Source: Alitibacter langaaensis DSM 22999
Lineage (GTDB): Bacteria; Pseudomonadota; Gammaproteobacteria; Enterobacterales; Pasteurellaceae
Direction: 5' to 3'
DNA: 64,000 bases
Assembly: GCF_003096995.1 (NCBI RefSeq)
Contig: NZ_QENU01000003.1
Coordinates: 62,001-126,000, forward strand
Positions 62,804 through 64,000 of the stretch are shown piece by piece (position 1 is the first letter of the stretch; every line of letters starts with the position of its first letter). A model generated the notes under the pieces. That model was not told where the DNA came from. It did not search any database and worked only from the letters and a program-made list of their open reading frames with translations. Position numbers and translations under genes: made by a program.

Positions 62804-63441
62804 CAATTTACTCTCCGTGCGTGTAACATACTGCGCATTTTGGCTAAATAACTTAAATCTGTTTCCAAGGTTGTTTTGACTTGAACCGTCTTTGGTAACT
62901 GAGAACGTCTTGGCGGTATCTGCTCGCCACGTGATAGCTTGTCCGCCCATTCTTCTAAAATCTCTCTTACACCTTGGCGTGTTTCTTTGTCTGTCCATTG
63001 TTCTTTTGCACTGCGTTCGTAGAGTTTTGTTAGCAAGTGATACTCAAGGTCATTAACAAAATCAAAACGATCAGCCCAAGCTAAGCCACCAGCGCGGATA
63101 AATTTTATAAATCGCGCTAACAACTCGTCTGCGCTTGGTAAGCCTAAGTGAGCGTAGTCATTGCCCGACTTACACCAGCTAATAAATTTACCAATGCTCG
63201 GCACAAAATCATCTTGCTTGGTGCGCAACTCGCGCATTCCGTTGCGTACTTGGTCAATGGTTTTAATCCCGTTTTCGGCAAAGCCTAAAATCCATTGGCG
63301 TTTTGCCGTGATAATTTGTTGCTCAGTCCAGTATTGGATACTTGGGCAGCTCGCCAAAAGTTGCTCAAAAATGCGATCCACCAGCGTTTCGATTTTGTCG
63401 TTGAGTGGTTGCGCTTGTTGTGTTGTGATGCTGTTGCTCAT
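62803..63441 (-). CDS. replication protein P-like (helicase loader)
   Basis: 212 residues from the ATG at 63441, which overlaps the O stop as ATGA. YWTEQQIITAKRQWILGFAENGIKTIDQVRNGM and FVPSIGKFISWCK match lambda P, which loads the host DnaB helicase at the phage origin. Confidence 0.88.
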   Translation of the reverse strand: MSNSITTQQAQPLNDKIETLVDRIFEQLLASCPSIQYWTEQQIITAKRQWILGFAENGIKTIDQVRNGMRELRTKQDDFVPSIGKFISWCKSGNDYAHLGLPSADELLARFIKFIRAGGLAWADRFDFVNDLEYHLLTKLYERSAKEQWTDKETRQGVREILEEWADKLSRGEQIPPRRSQLPKTVQVKTTLETDLSYLAKMRSMLHARRVN

Positions 63442-64000
63442 AGTGTTTCCGCCCAGCCTTCCGCCGTGTTCCACGGCGCCTTGAATTTATCATCGAGAGA
63501 TTTACGCGGTTTGTTATCGCCTTGCTCATCTCGCCATTGCCAACTAGCCTTAAATCCACGCCAACCGCGCTCAATGGATACTGCTACCGCCTGTTGAATC
63601 GGAATTCCAGCCTTGTCCGCTTCGCGCTGGAATCCGTCCAATGCCGTTTTTGTGATTGTTGCCTTACACGCCTTGCGATGTTCTACAAAGTCATCAGCCA
63701 ACTGGTCGGTAATCCCATACTGTTCAAGTAAAATCATCGCATCGGATTTTTTTGCGCGCGCGTTACTAACCGTTAGGTTAGTATTATGGTTAATTGACTG
63801 GTTAATAGAGTGACTGGTTATGGTGCTAGCTCCTAGCATACCCCCTGTGCTATCTGCTGGCATACCTATGCTAGCTCCTAGCATACCTGTGCTATCTGCT
63901 GGCATACCTTTATCAAGGTGTAACTGGTATAAATTAGAGCTAGATCCATCTTTGTTTTTACGGGCAGTTTTTGATACAAATCCCATCTGAATTAATACGT
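63438..64000 (-). CDS. replication initiator O-like, C-terminal part
   Basis: Open to the right window edge, at least 187 codons. The visible start VLIQMGFVSKTARKNKDGSSSNLYQLHL is the end of a winged-helix origin-binding domain. A linker with a repeated GMPADSTG/MLGAS motif encodes the iterons, followed by an Asn/Ser-rich part and a C-terminal domain (AVAVSIERGWRGFKASW) that would bind P. Layout equals lambda O. Confidence 0.85.
   Translation of the reverse strand, partial: VLIQMGFVSKTARKNKDGSSSNLYQLHLDKGMPADSTGMLGASIGMPADSTGGMLGASTITSHSINQSINHNTNLTVSNARAKKSDAMILLEQYGITDQLADDFVEHRKACKATITKTALDGFQREADKAGIPIQQAVAVSIERGWRGFKASWQWRDEQGDNKPRKSLDDKFKAPWNTAEGWAETL
63795..63910. other. phage replication origin: four iterons plus AT-rich flank inside the O gene
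   Basis: Four repeats start at 63824, 63848, 63869 and 63890, consensus TGCTAKCTSCTRGCATACCY, spaced 24, 21 and 21 bases; each has an inner dyad TGCTA...TAGCA or its variant. To the left is an AT-rich stretch with two TGACTGGTTA repeats (63795 and 63811). This copies the lambda origin layout. Confidence 0.85.

Noticed and set aside
62699-62998. 99-codon version of the small frame after P
   Set aside because: Most of it overlaps the P-like gene out of frame; only the last 34 codons starting at the ATGA overlap are plausible.
63824-63910. Short repeats resembling a CRISPR array
   Set aside because: Units are 20 bases with almost no spacers, lie inside the O gene and fit replication iterons; no cas genes are present.

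Overview
The window comes from a member of the Pasteurellaceae. Copies of the nine-base Haemophilus-type DNA uptake signal AAGTGCGGT are scattered over both strands, often as inverted pairs that double as transcription terminators. The chromosomal genes (hrpA, comE-like, mepK, ldtD, prc, proQ, letAB, pepT, potABCD, rlmKL, argA, birA, guaBA) are of Haemophilus/Aggregatibacter type. I cannot name the species from sequence alone.

Bases 1-29400 are ordinary chromosome. In order they hold the N-terminal third of helicase HrpA, three membrane proteins, a tRNA cluster (in transcription order Met, Leu, Gln, Gln), a competence-type helix-hairpin-helix protein, cell-wall genes (mepK, ldtD, prc) with proQ, the letAB lipid-transport pair, pepT, the spermidine/putrescine uptake operon potABC with potD, rlmKL, argA, birA and guaB-guaA.

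Bases from about 29400 to the right edge are a lambda-like prophage inserted just after guaA. A tyrosine integrase (plus strand) marks the left end. Almost everything else is on the minus strand and so reads from right to left: replication genes O and P with an iteron origin inside O, a nin-like region (DUF1367, small membrane proteins, NinB, NinG), a Q-like antiterminator, a late promoter with two terminators, lysis genes (holin, SAR-type lysozyme, Rz/Rz1), terminase, gpW, portal, a protease-capsid fusion, head-tail and tail genes including a programmed -1 frameshift (gpG/gpT), tape measure, tail tip (M, L, K, I, J), and receptor-side tail genes ending next to the integrase. The right attachment site and the main immunity region lie outside the window.

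The late operon is interrupted by cargo. One cluster between gpT and the tape measure carries a CI-like repressor whose peptidase serine is replaced by alanine, a divergent Arc-like repressor, a BRO antirepressor and small membrane proteins, bracketed by terminators. A higBA toxin-antitoxin pair sits on the opposite strand between tail genes L and K. A plus-strand block inside the nin region carries hicAB and a KilA-N gene with a structured c4-like leader RNA. The most unusual theme is therefore an antirepressor-centred control circuit spread over two accessory blocks of a late operon. Several genes in this annotation are under 60 codons (hicA, the Arc-like gene and several small phage proteins) and are easily missed.
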